Below, in pieces: positions 16,861 to 26,547 of a DNA stretch of 64,000 nt (positions are counted from its first letter, which is position 1; every line of letters begins with the position of its first letter). The stretch covers positions 124,001-188,000 of the forward strand of contig CAWJEW010000004.1 in the NCBI GenBank assembly GCA_963842065.1, in the 5' to 3' direction. The stretch comes from CAITWD01 sp963842065 (GTDB lineage: Bacteria; Actinomycetota; Thermoleophilia; Miltoncostaeales; Miltoncostaeaceae). Position numbers and translations under genes: made by a program. The notes below the pieces were generated by a model. It was given only the letters and a program-made list of their open reading frames with translations, was not told the origin of the DNA and did no database searches.

Positions 16861-17877
16861 ATGACCACTCAGGCGACGCGAATCCCGCCGCGGCGCACCC
16901 AGTCGTGGCCGGTCCGAGGCGCGCTCGGCGTGCTCGTCGGGGTGCTGATTATCGTTGCGATGCTGCGCCTCGAGGCCGCCGACCGCTCGACCGCGAGCGA
17001 GCTCGACGCCGTCGGGCACGTCGCCCTCGGCTTCGAGCTCGTCGCCTATTGCGTCCCCCCGCTGCTGTTGGCCCGCCTCGTCGCGAACACGACCGTCGGC
17101 ACGTTGACCGCCGCGCGCACCGCCGTCGCCGCGGTCGGCGTCGGCAATCTCGTGCCCGGTCAGCCCGCGCCGGAGACCCTGATCGCGTACCGCGAGCTCA
17201 GCGCGCGCGGCATGTCCCGCACACAGTCGCTGGCGACGCCCCTGGTAATGCTTGTCGCCGCGCCGGCAGCGGCCATGGCGCTGCTCGCAGGGCCGCTGCT
17301 GCTGATCTCCGGCGCCGCGCTCAACCTGCCCTCCGCATGGCGGGCACCGGTCATCACCGCCGGGGCCATCGCGACGGTGCTGGGCATCGCGCTCATCACC
17401 CTGACGCTCGTCCGGTCGACGCGTGCGCGCCTGCCCAAGTTCATGCGCGCCGATCAGATCCTCGAGACGATTGGCGGGCCGTCCGGTGCGGGCGCCCTGC
17501 TGCTGCTCGCGTTCACCGGTTTCGGCGCGGACGCCCTGGCCCTGTACAGCTGCGGGCGCGCGGTGGGTGCCCAGCTGCCGATCGCGGCCCTGCCGGTGGC
17601 CTACATCGTCGCCACGGTGGCCATCGCGGTCCCGTTTCTGCCCGGCGGGCTCGGCGCCGTCGAGGTGGCCGTGCCGCTCGTGTTCGCCGCCGCCGGGGCG
17701 AACTACGCCCACGCGGCACTGGGGGTCCTGGCGTGGCGGATCCTGCAGTTCTGGAGCCCGACGCTGGCTGGGCTTGCGTGCTGCGCGTCCCTGGTCGTCG
17801 AGCGCCGGCGCAACCGAGGCCAAGCCGAGGGGCCGCCTGTCGCCGGCGGTGCGGCCGCGGGCGCTACTCCTCGATGA
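16861..17877 (+). CDS. Lysylphosphatidylglycerol-synthase-like / YbhN-family integral membrane protein
   Basis: This 338-residue protein has about eight hydrophobic segments and the conserved elements VGVGNLVPGQPAPETLIAYR and FLPGGLGAVEVAV, typical of the UPF0104 flippase-like domain (the membrane half of MprF and relatives such as AglD). Members flip or modify lipids, or assist glycosyl transfer to lipids. There is no soluble aminoacyl-transfer domain, so it is not a full MprF. ATG 16861 was chosen; longer upstream extension is low-complexity and antisense to the MacB-like permease. The end overlaps the opposing MmpL gene by 14 bases. Confidence 0.75.
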   Translation: MTTQATRIPPRRTQSWPVRGALGVLVGVLIIVAMLRLEAADRSTASELDAVGHVALGFELVAYCVPPLLLARLVANTTVGTLTAARTAVAAVGVGNLVPGQPAPETLIAYRELSARGMSRTQSLATPLVMLVAAPAAAMALLAGPLLLISGAALNLPSAWRAPVITAGAIATVLGIALITLTLVRSTRARLPKFMRADQILETIGGPSGAGALLLLAFTGFGADALALYSCGRAVGAQLPIAALPVAYIVATVAIAVPFLPGGLGAVEVAVPLVFAAAGANYAHAALGVLAWRILQFWSPTLAGLACCASLVVERRRNRGQAEGPPVAGGAAAGATPR

Positions 17878-20098
17878 CGGGGATGATCCGGTCCAGCGGC
17901 TTCGGCAGCCACCAGTTCCACTTGCCGGCCACCCGCATGAAGGCCGGCACCAACAGCAGACGCACGAGCGTCGCGTCCAGGAAGATCGCGACGGCGAGCC
18001 CGAGCGAGAGCTCCTTGAGCGGGATCAACCGGTTGGACTGGAACGACAAGAACACGATGATCATCAGCAGCGCCGCGGTCGTGATGATCCGTCCGGTACG
18101 CGCCAGGCCAAAGGCCACGGCATCCGCATCCCCACCGCCGCGCTCGCGGTACTCGCGCACCCGCGAGAGCAGGAAGACCTCGTAGTCCATCGAGAGGCCG
18201 AACAGGATCGAGAACAAGAACGGAGGCACCCAGTTGGTCACATGACCGAGGTGGTGGAACCCCAATAGGTCGTCGGCCCAGCCCCATTGGAAGATGACCA
18301 CGAGCACGCCGTAGGACGCGAGCACCGACAGCAGCGTCATCACCACGGCCTTTGCGGGCAGCACCAGCGATCGGAACAGGATCGTCAGGACGATGAAGGT
18401 CAGGATCATCACGAGCCCGATCACGAACGGCAGGCGTCCCGAGACGGCCGCGGTGAAGTCGCGGTTCGCGCTGGCCGCGCCGCCGACGTAAATGTGCTCG
18501 GGACCGGCACCCACCGCCTCGGGTCCGTACACGTCGGCGATGCGACCCGCCAGGTCCTGCGCGGCCGTCGTGTCCTCGTTGGACCGGGGGTACACGGTCA
18601 CCGACGCGGCCGTACCGTCTCGCGAGTACGCGACCACGGGATCGACGCCTGAGACCTGCGGGTCCGCCGCGACGAGCTTGGTGACCCTGGCGATCGTCGC
18701 CGGCGGCACCGGGCCGGTGCCATCGATGACGATGCTGATCGGATCCTCGGCGCCCGGTCCGGCGGCCGCGATCAGCTGGCCGTCGGCCACACGCGAGGGC
18801 TGGGTCGGCGGCAGCGCGGTCACGCCGCTGGAGCCCGTCGTCATCACCAGCACCGGCGAGGCCAACACGAGGAGGATCGTCGTGACGACGACAATCACCG
18901 CCCAGGGGTGGCGCATCACCGCGGCGGCCCAACGACCCCAGAAGCCGAAGTCGCCATCGTCGTTGGTCTGGTGGCGAGGCGGACGCTTGAGCAGGCGCCG
19001 GGCCAGGGCCACCACATCGGCACGGAACACGCGCTGGTTGAGCGACATCAGGATCGCCGGCGTCAGGGTCAGGCTGGCGCTGACCATCACCACGACGACG
19101 CCAATCGTGCCCACCGCGAAGCCCGTAAAGATCGGTACCCCGACCGCGAGCATGCCGGCGAGGGCCATCGCAACCGTCAGGCCGGAAAAGAAGATGGCCT
19201 TGCCGGCCCGCCCGATCGTGATCGCCACGGCGTCGAGCGGCGCAAACCGTTCACGCAGCTCATCCCGATAGCGGTTGACGATGAACAGCGAATAGTCCAC
19301 GCCGACGCCGATGCCGATGAGCGGGACGACGTTCTGGACGTAGATCGACAGGCTTATCGCCCCGGCGATGAACCACAACGCGCCCAGGGTGCTCACCAGG
19401 CCGACGACGGTGACGATCACCGGGATCCCGGCCGCCCACAGCGACCCGAAAAACAGCACCAGCACGAGCACGATCAGCGGGACCTGGAACATCTCCGACT
19501 GCCGCAGGTCGTGCGTATTGACCGAGTTGAAGTCCGTGTAGATCGCCGGGCCGCCGGTCGCCCCGACGTGCACGTCGGCCGTCGACTGGGCCTCGGCGGC
19601 ATCGATGATGGGCTTCGTGTGCGCGAGCACCTGGTCGATACCCTCGGTCAGGCCGATCTGGATCAGCGCGGTGTGCGCGGCCGGATACGCCAGGCGCGGG
19701 TTCTCGGCCGGGGTGACCACCGCGCCGATGACCGGTCCGCCGGCCGTCCTGGCGGCCGCAGCGCTCTTGGCGATCACCTCCTGGAACGCCGGGTCGCTGG
19801 GACTCAGCGTCGGGCTGGTCAGCACCAGGGTCATGGTCGCCGGGAACTGGTTTGCGAACTTCCGCGAGACGACGTTGCTGGCATTCTGCGACGTCGAGCC
19901 CGCGATCTCGAAGCCCCCTTGCGAGAGCCGGCCCGACAACCGCAAGGCCAGCGGCCCCAGGACCACGAACACCACGATCCATACCGCGATCACCCAGCGC
20001 CGGTGACGTCCGCTCCAGCGCCCGAGGCGGGCAAACGGGCCGTTCGGGATGACATGGGTCGTCGCCTGTTCGACCTCGCGGGTCGCGAGCGTCATCAT
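17864..20098 (-). CDS. MmpL-family RND-type exporter
   Basis: This 744-residue protein shows two repeats of one helix, an extracytoplasmic domain and a five- to six-helix bundle. The MMPL transport signatures are GVGVDYSLFIVNRYRDEL near residue 265 and GLSMDYEVFLLSRVREYRER near 640, in which the paired Asp-Tyr residues relay protons. MmpL proteins move lipids, siderophores or drugs out of the cell using the proton gradient. AAGGGGGG lies just upstream of ATG 20098/20095. No cargo-synthesis genes adjoin it, so the substrate is unknown. Confidence 0.93.
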   Translation of the reverse strand: MMTLATREVEQATTHVIPNGPFARLGRWSGRHRRWVIAVWIVVFVVLGPLALRLSGRLSQGGFEIAGSTSQNASNVVSRKFANQFPATMTLVLTSPTLSPSDPAFQEVIAKSAAAARTAGGPVIGAVVTPAENPRLAYPAAHTALIQIGLTEGIDQVLAHTKPIIDAAEAQSTADVHVGATGGPAIYTDFNSVNTHDLRQSEMFQVPLIVLVLVLFFGSLWAAGIPVIVTVVGLVSTLGALWFIAGAISLSIYVQNVVPLIGIGVGVDYSLFIVNRYRDELRERFAPLDAVAITIGRAGKAIFFSGLTVAMALAGMLAVGVPIFTGFAVGTIGVVVVMVSASLTLTPAILMSLNQRVFRADVVALARRLLKRPPRHQTNDDGDFGFWGRWAAAVMRHPWAVIVVVTTILLVLASPVLVMTTGSSGVTALPPTQPSRVADGQLIAAAGPGAEDPISIVIDGTGPVPPATIARVTKLVAADPQVSGVDPVVAYSRDGTAASVTVYPRSNEDTTAAQDLAGRIADVYGPEAVGAGPEHIYVGGAASANRDFTAAVSGRLPFVIGLVMILTFIVLTILFRSLVLPAKAVVMTLLSVLASYGVLVVIFQWGWADDLLGFHHLGHVTNWVPPFLFSILFGLSMDYEVFLLSRVREYRERGGGDADAVAFGLARTGRIITTAALLMIIVFLSFQSNRLIPLKELSLGLAVAIFLDATLVRLLLVPAFMRVAGKWNWWLPKPLDRIIPVIEE

Positions 20099-20324
20099 GC
20101 CCCCCTTGGGCGGGGCTCGTCAGGCGCCCCGGCGACGGGGTGCGCGCAGCTTGGGTCTCGGATCGGCACGAAGGCAGCGATTGCCATGACTGCTCCGGGA
20201 GCGATGGTTGCCCACGCGCGATGGCCACCCGCCACCGCGCCCGTAGCTAACAGGCTCGTGCCGCCGAGTTCCAATAGGACCGGGACCCGCGGGGCGATCG
20301 CCGGCGCCAGTCGCCCTGGCGACC

Positions 20325-20882
20325 CTAGGCGAGCATGCCCTTGGGCAGATCCCCGCGCCGCAGGCGCCGGTACAGGTCCAGGGCGTCCACGATCACGGCC
20401 ATCGCATCGTCGAGTCCGAGCGGGTCATCGACGATGACTTCCTTGTTCTCGAGGGCCTTGTAGTCCTGAAAGAAGCGGCCCATCTCGCGCAGCACGTGCT
20501 TCGGGAGCTCGGTGTAGGTGCGGTACTCGTTCACCGACGGGTCCTTCGTGGACACGGCGATGATCTTGTCGTCGATGCCCTTCTCATCCTTCATCCGGAT
20601 GACCGCGATCGCACGGGCCTCGACGATGGCGAGCGGCACGACCGGTTCCTGCCCGAGCACCAGCACGTCCAGCGGGTCGCCGTCATCGCAGTAGGTACGC
20701 GGGATAAACCCGTAGTTGGCCGGGTAGTGGACCGCCGAGTACAGCACGCGGTCGAGTCGCAGCAAGCCCGAGGACTTATCGAGCTCGTACTTGTTCTTGG
20801 AGCCCTGGGGCACCTCGATGATCACCGGGAACTCGTCCGCGACCAGGTGATCGTCGACATAGACGTCATGCCAGGGGTTCAC
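20325..20882 (-). CDS. ppa: Inorganic pyrophosphatase
   Basis: This soluble family I pyrophosphatase hydrolyses PPi to two phosphates and drives biosynthesis. The metal-binding signature DGDPLDVLV is intact, with upstream NKYELDK and YPANYGFIPRT, and EYRTYTELPKH later. Two GTG codons are possible: 20888 lies one base after AAGGAG, whereas 20882 lies seven bases after it. I therefore prefer 20882 (185 residues, starting NPWHDVYVDD after the initiator). It is transcribed leftward and is separate from typA. Confidence 0.95.
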   Translation of the reverse strand: MNPWHDVYVDDHLVADEFPVIIEVPQGSKNKYELDKSSGLLRLDRVLYSAVHYPANYGFIPRTYCDDGDPLDVLVLGQEPVVPLAIVEARAIAVIRMKDEKGIDDKIIAVSTKDPSVNEYRTYTELPKHVLREMGRFFQDYKALENKEVIVDDPLGLDDAMAVIVDALDLYRRLRRGDLPKGMLA

Positions 20883-20924
20883 TGACACTCTCCTTGTACG
20901 GCGGCATGGCTCCGGCGGGTGCGA

Positions 20925-22754
20925 CTAGGCCGTGACGCGTTGGCGACGGGCCTGCTTGACCCGTCCGGTTTGCGAGAGCTCCACCTTGCGGACACGCACC
21001 CGCGTCGGGGTGACCTCGACGCACTCGTCCTCGTTGACGAGTTCGAGCGCCTCATCCAGCGTGAGCGCTTGGTACGCGTCCAGCCGCACGAGTTCGTCGG
21101 CGGTCGAGGACCGCATGTTGGTGAGCTTCTTTTCTTTTGTGGGGTTCACGTCGAGGTCGTCGACCCGCTGATGCTCCCCAATCACCGCGCCCTCGTAGAC
21201 GTCCTCGCCCGGCCCGACCACGAGCTGGCCGCGCTCTTGGAGGCCCATCAGGGCAAAGGTTGTGGTGATGCCGGCGCGGTCGGCGACCAGGCTGCCGTTG
21301 GTCCGGGTCTTGATGGTCCCCTGCCAGGGCTCCCAGCCCTCGAAGATCTGGTGGACGATCGCAGTACCGCGCGTCTCGGTCATCAGCTGTGTGCGCATGC
21401 CGATCAGCCCCCGCGTCGGCACGAGATACGTCATCCGCGCCCAGCCGTGTCCATGGTTTGCCACGTCCTGCATGCGGCCCTTGCGGGCGGCCAGCAGCTG
21501 GGTGATCGCGCCGATGTGCTCCTCGGGGACGTCGATCATCACCCGCTCGACCGGTTCGTGGCGCACGCCGTCGATCTCCCGGATGACGACCTGCGGGCGG
21601 CCCACCGTAAGCTCGAACCCTTCGCGGCGCATCGTCTCGACGAGGACCGCCAGCTGCAGCTCACCACGGCCCTGGACCTCCCAGGTGTCCGGCCGATCGG
21701 TCGCCAGCACCCGCAGGCTCACGTTGCCGACGAGCTCCTGCTCGAGTCGCGCGAGCAGCATGCGGGCGGTGAGCTTGGTGCCGTCGCGTCCGGCCAGCGG
21801 CGACGTGTTGGTCCCGATGGTGACCGACATCGAGGGCTCGTCGACCGACAGCACCGACAACGGGCGCGGGTCGTTGATGTCGGCCAAGGTGTCACCGATG
21901 GTGACCTCAGGCAGTCCGGCGACGGCGATCAGATCGCCCGGGCCGGCCTGATCGGCCGGCACGCGCTCGAGCGCCTCGGTCAGAAACAGCTCGGTGACGC
22001 GGGCACGCTCGATCGTGCCGTCGGCGCGACACCAGGCGACCAGTTCGCCCTTCGTGATGGTGCCGTGATGCACCCGGCACAGCGCGAGGCGGCCGACGTA
22101 GGGAGACGCGTCGAGGTTCGTCACCAGGGCCTGGAGCGGGTGCTCCTCGTCGTAGACCGGCGCGGGGATGTGCTCGAGCAGCGTGTCGAACAGCGGGGTC
22201 AGGTCGTCACTGGGCACGTCGAGCTCACGCGACGCCTGCCCGGCCTTGGCGTTGCAGTACACGATCGGGAACTCGATCTGGGATTCGTCGGCGTCGAGTT
22301 CGATGAACAGGGCGTACACCTCGTCGACAACCTCGGCGACCCGGGCGTCCGGCCGATCGATCTTGTTGACCACGAGCACGACGGGCAGCCCGTGGGCGAG
22401 CGCCTTCGAGAGCACAAAGCGTGTCTGCGGCAGCGGGCCCTCGCTGGCATCGACCAGAAGCGCCACGCCGTCGGCCATGAACAGGCTGCGCTCGACCTCG
22501 CCCCCGAAGTCGGCGTGGCCCGGGGTGTCGAGGATGTTGATCGTGACATCGCCGTAGCGGACAGCGGTGTTCTTGGCGAGGATCGTGATGCCCTTCTCGC
22601 GCTCGAGATCGTTGGAATCCATGACGCGCGTCGCCACTTCCTGGTTGGCGCGGAATGCCCCGGTCTGCCAGAGCATCGCGTCGACAAGCGTCGTCTTGCC
22701 ATGGTCAACGTGCGCCACGATGGCGACGTTGCGCAGATCATCACGGTGAGCCAC
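20925..22754 (-). CDS. typA: Translational GTPase TypA/BipA
   Basis: This full-length 609-residue GTPase shows G1 AHVDHGKTTL, the switch region EREKGITI, G3 DTPGHADF and G4 NKID. Domain II and EF-G-like domains III and V follow, then the TypA-specific C-terminal domain (GSLVADRAG and the tail YEGAVIGEHQR). TypA binds the ribosome and supports assembly and growth under stress. The GTG start at 22754 has AAGGGAGA upstream at good spacing. Confidence 0.97.
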   Translation of the reverse strand: MAHRDDLRNVAIVAHVDHGKTTLVDAMLWQTGAFRANQEVATRVMDSNDLEREKGITILAKNTAVRYGDVTINILDTPGHADFGGEVERSLFMADGVALLVDASEGPLPQTRFVLSKALAHGLPVVLVVNKIDRPDARVAEVVDEVYALFIELDADESQIEFPIVYCNAKAGQASRELDVPSDDLTPLFDTLLEHIPAPVYDEEHPLQALVTNLDASPYVGRLALCRVHHGTITKGELVAWCRADGTIERARVTELFLTEALERVPADQAGPGDLIAVAGLPEVTIGDTLADINDPRPLSVLSVDEPSMSVTIGTNTSPLAGRDGTKLTARMLLARLEQELVGNVSLRVLATDRPDTWEVQGRGELQLAVLVETMRREGFELTVGRPQVVIREIDGVRHEPVERVMIDVPEEHIGAITQLLAARKGRMQDVANHGHGWARMTYLVPTRGLIGMRTQLMTETRGTAIVHQIFEGWEPWQGTIKTRTNGSLVADRAGITTTFALMGLQERGQLVVGPGEDVYEGAVIGEHQRVDDLDVNPTKEKKLTNMRSSTADELVRLDAYQALTLDEALELVNEDECVEVTPTRVRVRKVELSQTGRVKQARRQRVTA

Positions 22755-22922
22755 AGATCTCCCTTATCGCGGCACGCTCCTACGGGGGGCTCGCCGCCCC
22801 GCACACTCGGCCAGACGGGATGGTAGCGGTCCAACCCGATTTGCCCCAATCCCCGCGGGATCCGCCGCCCGGACGCGCGGTCGCTCGCCGGGCGACCGAG
22901 CTCGCCCGCAGGATCGTGTGCG

Positions 22923-23577
22923 TCAGCCGTCGACGGCCGCCGCGCAGCTCGACGGAACGCCGGTCTGCGCGCCGGCGGCGACCCAGCTGCGCGCGTCGGC
23001 GGGCGCCACGGCCACGAGTTCGCGTGCCGGGATCAGCGACCGGCCCCACGCGCCCGCCAGGCAGGCGACCAGATCAGCAGTGTCGCTGTGCACCGCGGTG
23101 GTCGAGATCCTGCCCGCGCGGCGCGCGACCTCCAACAGTGCCGGGGATCCCCATGAGCTGCTGGGACCAGTCGCCCAGGTGGGTCCCGACATCGAGGATG
23201 ATCCGCGCGCGGCGTCCGTCGGCCCGCACCGATGGCACGCGCAGCGCCCAGGTCGGATCCTCCCAATCGACCTCGGCGCGTGCGAACTGCGTGCGCCAGT
23301 CGGCGGTGCCCTGCGTGGCGATAGCCGCGTAGGCCGCCCCCACGTCGTCCGAGGCCCCGATCGTCAGGCGCGCGGTCGTGGCCTGCGGAAAGCCGGGGAA
23401 CGGAGCAAGCGCCTTCGCCACCCCTGCCGCCGTCCTGCCGCCGGACCGCAGCAGGGCGGTCCCGCCAACCGCGGCGACGATGACCAACACCAGCACGCCG
23501 ATTACGAGGCCCCGCCGGCCGAGCGGCTCGATGCGGCGCGGGCCGGCGGGCGGCTTGGCATCCGCGCGACCGGTCAC
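22923..23577 (-). pseudogene. Membrane-anchored hypothetical protein, frame disrupted
   Basis: An N-terminal frame (23577 to about 23150) encodes a basic start, one transmembrane helix (GLVIGVLVLVIVAAVGGTAL) and an exported domain that reads well up to DWSQQLMGIPG. The continuation ALLEVARRAGRISTTAVHSD and on to CAAAVDG is in another frame ending at 22923. Skipping one base near 23140-23160 (around GGGGATCCCC) gives a single 217-residue protein. Its GTG start overlaps the holB stop (GTGA), so it is the last gene of the tmk-holB operon. I recognise no family. A sequencing indel is as likely as a true pseudogene. Confidence 0.6.
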
Positions 23578-24671
23578 CAGCGCAGGCGCCCAGCGCCGCG
23601 CAGCGGGTGACGCTCACCGCGCCGAGCAAGGGCAATCCGCACCAACAGCGCCTCGATGGCGAGATCCACGGTCGGGTTGAGCAGCAGGTCGGCCCGTGTC
23701 ATCTCGATTTCCTCGAGCGCCCGCTCGCAGAGCTCGGCCGGCGCGTCGGCCGCGGCGATCGCATCGCCCAGGTCGCGGTGGCGGACGGCCTCACCGGCCC
23801 CCAGTGCGATCGCCAGCCCGTCGACGACGACACCGGCGGCGCCCGCAAGCACGGTGGCCCAGCCGTCGCTGACCATGCGGCGGCGCTCGCGCTTTTCTTG
23901 GTCCTCGGCCTTCTTGGCGGCGGTGCGCCCACCGCGTTTGCCCTCGAGTTCGGCGGCGGCGCGGCGCAGCTCGACGAGCTCCTCGGAGGGGTGGTCTGAC
24001 GCGGCGGCCTCCATGCGCCGCTGGACGTCGGCGACGACGTCGGCCCCGGCGCGGTCGCCGCGCAGAATCGACAGGCCCATCTCAACCCCGACGCGGACCA
24101 TCGAGCGCCAGAATGCGTCACCGGCGATCGCCATCGGCCCCTCGGTGCGCGCGCGGATCTCCGCCTCGTCGGCCGGCACGCCGTTGGCCACCAGCCGCGC
24201 CGCGATCACCCGCCAGCCCGGGCTGCGAAACGGCACCGGGACACACCGCGAGCGGATCGTCGCCAGGACGTCCTCGGCCCGGTCGGTAACGAGGATCACG
24301 TGTGATCCGGCCGGCGGTTCCTCGAGGGGTTTGAGGATGCGGTTGCCGGCGACCTCGCGGAGTCGCTCGGCACCCTCCACGATCACCACGCGGCAGCGAC
24401 CGACCACCGGACGGGTCGCCAGATCCCGCAGCGCGTCCTCGAGGTCATCGACGAGGATCTGGGCACCGGAGGCGCGCACGATCGACAGATCGAGCTGGGC
24501 CCGGTCCGATGCCCCGGGCGCGCCGATCAGATGCCGGGCGACCTGGTGGGCCGCCCGGCGCTTGCCGGAACCTGCGGGCCCGTAGAACAGGAACTGCTGG
24601 GGTACGCGCGCGCCGGCAAGCGCGCCCGCCAAGATCTTTTCGGCAAGTGGCTGATCTTCGATCGCGATCAC
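23574..24671 (-). CDS. holB: DNA polymerase III subunit delta prime
   Basis: This 365-residue AAA+ clamp-loader subunit has a P-loop-like FYGPAGSGKRRAAHQ, a second box RVVIVEGAERL where active loaders have DE, and the arginine-finger-like segment ATIRSRC. It then continues with the helical C terminus. Delta prime opens the sliding clamp with the gamma/tau and delta subunits. Its GTG start (24671) overlaps the tmk stop and its stop overlaps the next start, both as GTGA, the classic tmk-holB arrangement. A Lys/Arg-rich segment near residues 255-275 interrupts the helical domain, as in many actinobacterial homologues. Confidence 0.92.
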   Translation of the reverse strand: MIAIEDQPLAEKILAGALAGARVPQQFLFYGPAGSGKRRAAHQVARHLIGAPGASDRAQLDLSIVRASGAQILVDDLEDALRDLATRPVVGRCRVVIVEGAERLREVAGNRILKPLEEPPAGSHVILVTDRAEDVLATIRSRCVPVPFRSPGWRVIAARLVANGVPADEAEIRARTEGPMAIAGDAFWRSMVRVGVEMGLSILRGDRAGADVVADVQRRMEAAASDHPSEELVELRRAAAELEGKRGGRTAAKKAEDQEKRERRRMVSDGWATVLAGAAGVVVDGLAIALGAGEAVRHRDLGDAIAAADAPAELCERALEEIEMTRADLLLNPTVDLAIEALLVRIALARRGERHPLRGAGRLRW

Positions 24672-25294
24672 GCCAGCCCGTCCACTTCGGCCATGACTCG
24701 CGCGTGGACCCGCTGCCTGGATCCGGTGCCCGCGACCACGCGCACCCGCTCGGGCCACCGGTCCGCGAGCTCCCGATAGCCGGCGGTCACCTTCCGGTGG
24801 AACTCCTGGTCCTCGGCCTCGATGCGGTCCCCGGCGCCGCGACGCGCACTCGCGGCGACGACCGGCACATCGACGATGATCACCAGGTCCGGGACGCAGC
24901 GCGCCACGGCCAGCTCGTTGGCCCGGGCGACGGCATCGATCCCAACCCCGCGCGCACGGCCCTGATACACGAGCGAGGATTCCAGGAAGCGGTCGCACAC
25001 GACCCACTCGCCGCGCATGAGCGCCGGGCGGATCACCTCGGTCACCAGCTGGGCGCGGGCCGCGGCGAACAGGTACACCTCGGCGGCGTCGGACACCGCT
25101 CCCGGGACGCTGCCCAGCAGCACGGCGCGCAGCTGCTCGCCGAGTGCCGTCCCGCCGGGTTCGCGCGTCTCGACGACCTGCTCGCCGCGGGCCCGGAGGG
25201 CGCCCGCCAGAAGCCGCGCCTGGGTGCTCTTGCCCGACCCGTCAATCCCCTCGAGTACGACGAAGCGGCCGTGCCCGGCGGCCGACGGATTCAC
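24668..25294 (-). CDS. tmk: Thymidylate kinase
   Basis: This 208-residue kinase phosphorylates dTMP to dTDP. The P-loop is EGIDGSGKSTQARLL, the dTMP-binding DR motif is VVCDRFLESSLVYQG, and the REPGGT motif is present. The start GTG 25294 overlaps the stop of the small upstream membrane gene (GTGA); GTG 25297 is adjacent. It is translationally linked to holB downstream. Confidence 0.95.
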   Translation of the reverse strand: MNPSAAGHGRFVVLEGIDGSGKSTQARLLAGALRARGEQVVETREPGGTALGEQLRAVLLGSVPGAVSDAAEVYLFAAARAQLVTEVIRPALMRGEWVVCDRFLESSLVYQGRARGVGIDAVARANELAVARCVPDLVIIVDVPVVAASARRGAGDRIEAEDQEFHRKVTAGYRELADRWPERVRVVAGTGSRQRVHARVMAEVDGLA

Positions 25295-25476
25295 CACGGG
25301 TGCACCGTGGTCACGGTGACCAGGATCAGCACGATGATCGCAACCACCAGGATACGGCCCGCCCACCGCGACCACGCTGGCGGGCTGTGCTGGACTTGGT
25401 GCTGCTCGGCTTCGGCGGCCAGGCGGGCGAGGACTGCCGGCCGGCCCGCCGGGGTGCGTTTATCAGATCCGGTCAT
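25291..25476 (-). CDS. Small single-pass membrane protein
   Basis: This 61-residue protein has a soluble Ala/Glu-rich N-terminal half (VLARLAAEAEQHQVQ, possibly a short coiled helix) and a C-terminal transmembrane helix (ILVVAIIVLILVTVTTV) ending HPW. Its stop overlaps the tmk start, making it the first gene of the tmk operon. ATG 25476 is used; a TTG at 25539 would add 21 residues. No family recognised. Confidence 0.6.
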   Translation of the reverse strand: MTGSDKRTPAGRPAVLARLAAEAEQHQVQHSPPAWSRWAGRILVVAIIVLILVTVTTVHPW

Positions 25477-25581
25477 GTCGATAACGGCGTCCGTCGCCGG
25501 GGGCGGCTTCGTTCGTACAGGGCGTGCGATCGGTGGCAATATGCACCACCGGACCGCACGTTGAGGCTACCAGGGGGATCG

Positions 25582-26547
25582 TTGGGCGCAGTCGTTGTCA
25601 CCGGAGGCGCGGGCTTCATCGGATCGAACGTTGCCGACGCCCTGCTCGCCGACGGGCACGAGGTTCACGTCATCGACAACCTGTCGACGGGCAGCCGCAA
25701 GAAGCTTCCACCAGCCGCGGCCTTCCACGAGCTCGATATCCGCGACGCCGCGCGCATCGTCGCTGCCGTCGGCCAGATCCGACCGGAGGCGATCTTCCAT
25801 CTGGCCGCCCAGTCGGACGTGCGCAAGGCGATCGAGAGCCCCGCGTTCGACGCAGAGGTCAACATCGCCGGCACGATTAACGTGCTCGAGGCCGCACGCC
25901 ACTGCGCCGCGCGTGTGATCTTCTCCTCGACCGGCGGCGCCGCCTACGGCGAGTACGCGGGCTTGGTGATCCCGACCCCGGAGACGGCCGAGCCCCGCCC
26001 GATGTCCCAGTACGGGATGAGCAAGCTCGCCGGCGAGGGGTACTGCCGGCTCTACGGCCGGCTCTATGGGCTCGAGACCGTCGTGTTGCGTCTGGGCAAC
26101 GTCTACGGGCCGCGCCAGGACCCGCACGGGGAGGCAGGCGTGGTCTCGATCTTCTCGGCCCGCATCCTCGACGGCGACCGGCCTCGGGTGTTCGGCGACG
26201 GCACGCAAACCCGCGACTATGTCTTCGTCGGCGACGTCGTCAACGCGTTCCGGGCCGCGCGGACCGACGGCACCGGCCAGACGATCAACATCGGTTGGGG
26301 ACGGGAGGTATCCGTGCTTGATCTCCTCGACGGCTTGGCCTGCCCGTTCGAGCCCGAGTTCGCCCCGGCTCGCGCCGGCGAGCTGTTGCGCAGCGCCCTC
26401 GCCAACGACCGAGCGCGCGAGCTGCTCGGCTGGGCGCCCGGCACGGCGCTCGAGGACGGCCTCCGCATAACGCGGGATGCGATCGAGGTGACCCACCGCG
26501 ATCCGGATGCACGCCCGCCGGGTGTCATCGACATCGCCACGGCGTAG
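25582..26547 (+). CDS. NAD-dependent nucleotide-sugar epimerase (GalE-like)
   Basis: This 321-residue short-chain dehydrogenase of the extended type has the NAD-binding motif TGGAGFIGSN at the N terminus, the DNLSTG loop, the catalytic serine/threonine segment FSSTGG and the active pair Tyr-Lys in QYGMSKLAGE. LRLGNVYGPRQDP typifies UDP-glucose 4-epimerases and related UDP-sugar epimerases. TTG 25582 is the start, with CAGGGGGAT immediately upstream. It is divergent from the tmk operon. The precise sugar cannot be assigned; envelope polysaccharide synthesis is likely, consistent with the CpsB-like phosphatase gene further along. Confidence 0.9.
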   Translation: MGAVVVTGGAGFIGSNVADALLADGHEVHVIDNLSTGSRKKLPPAAAFHELDIRDAARIVAAVGQIRPEAIFHLAAQSDVRKAIESPAFDAEVNIAGTINVLEAARHCAARVIFSSTGGAAYGEYAGLVIPTPETAEPRPMSQYGMSKLAGEGYCRLYGRLYGLETVVLRLGNVYGPRQDPHGEAGVVSIFSARILDGDRPRVFGDGTQTRDYVFVGDVVNAFRAARTDGTGQTINIGWGREVSVLDLLDGLACPFEPEFAPARAGELLRSALANDRARELLGWAPGTALEDGLRITRDAIEVTHRDPDARPPGVIDIATA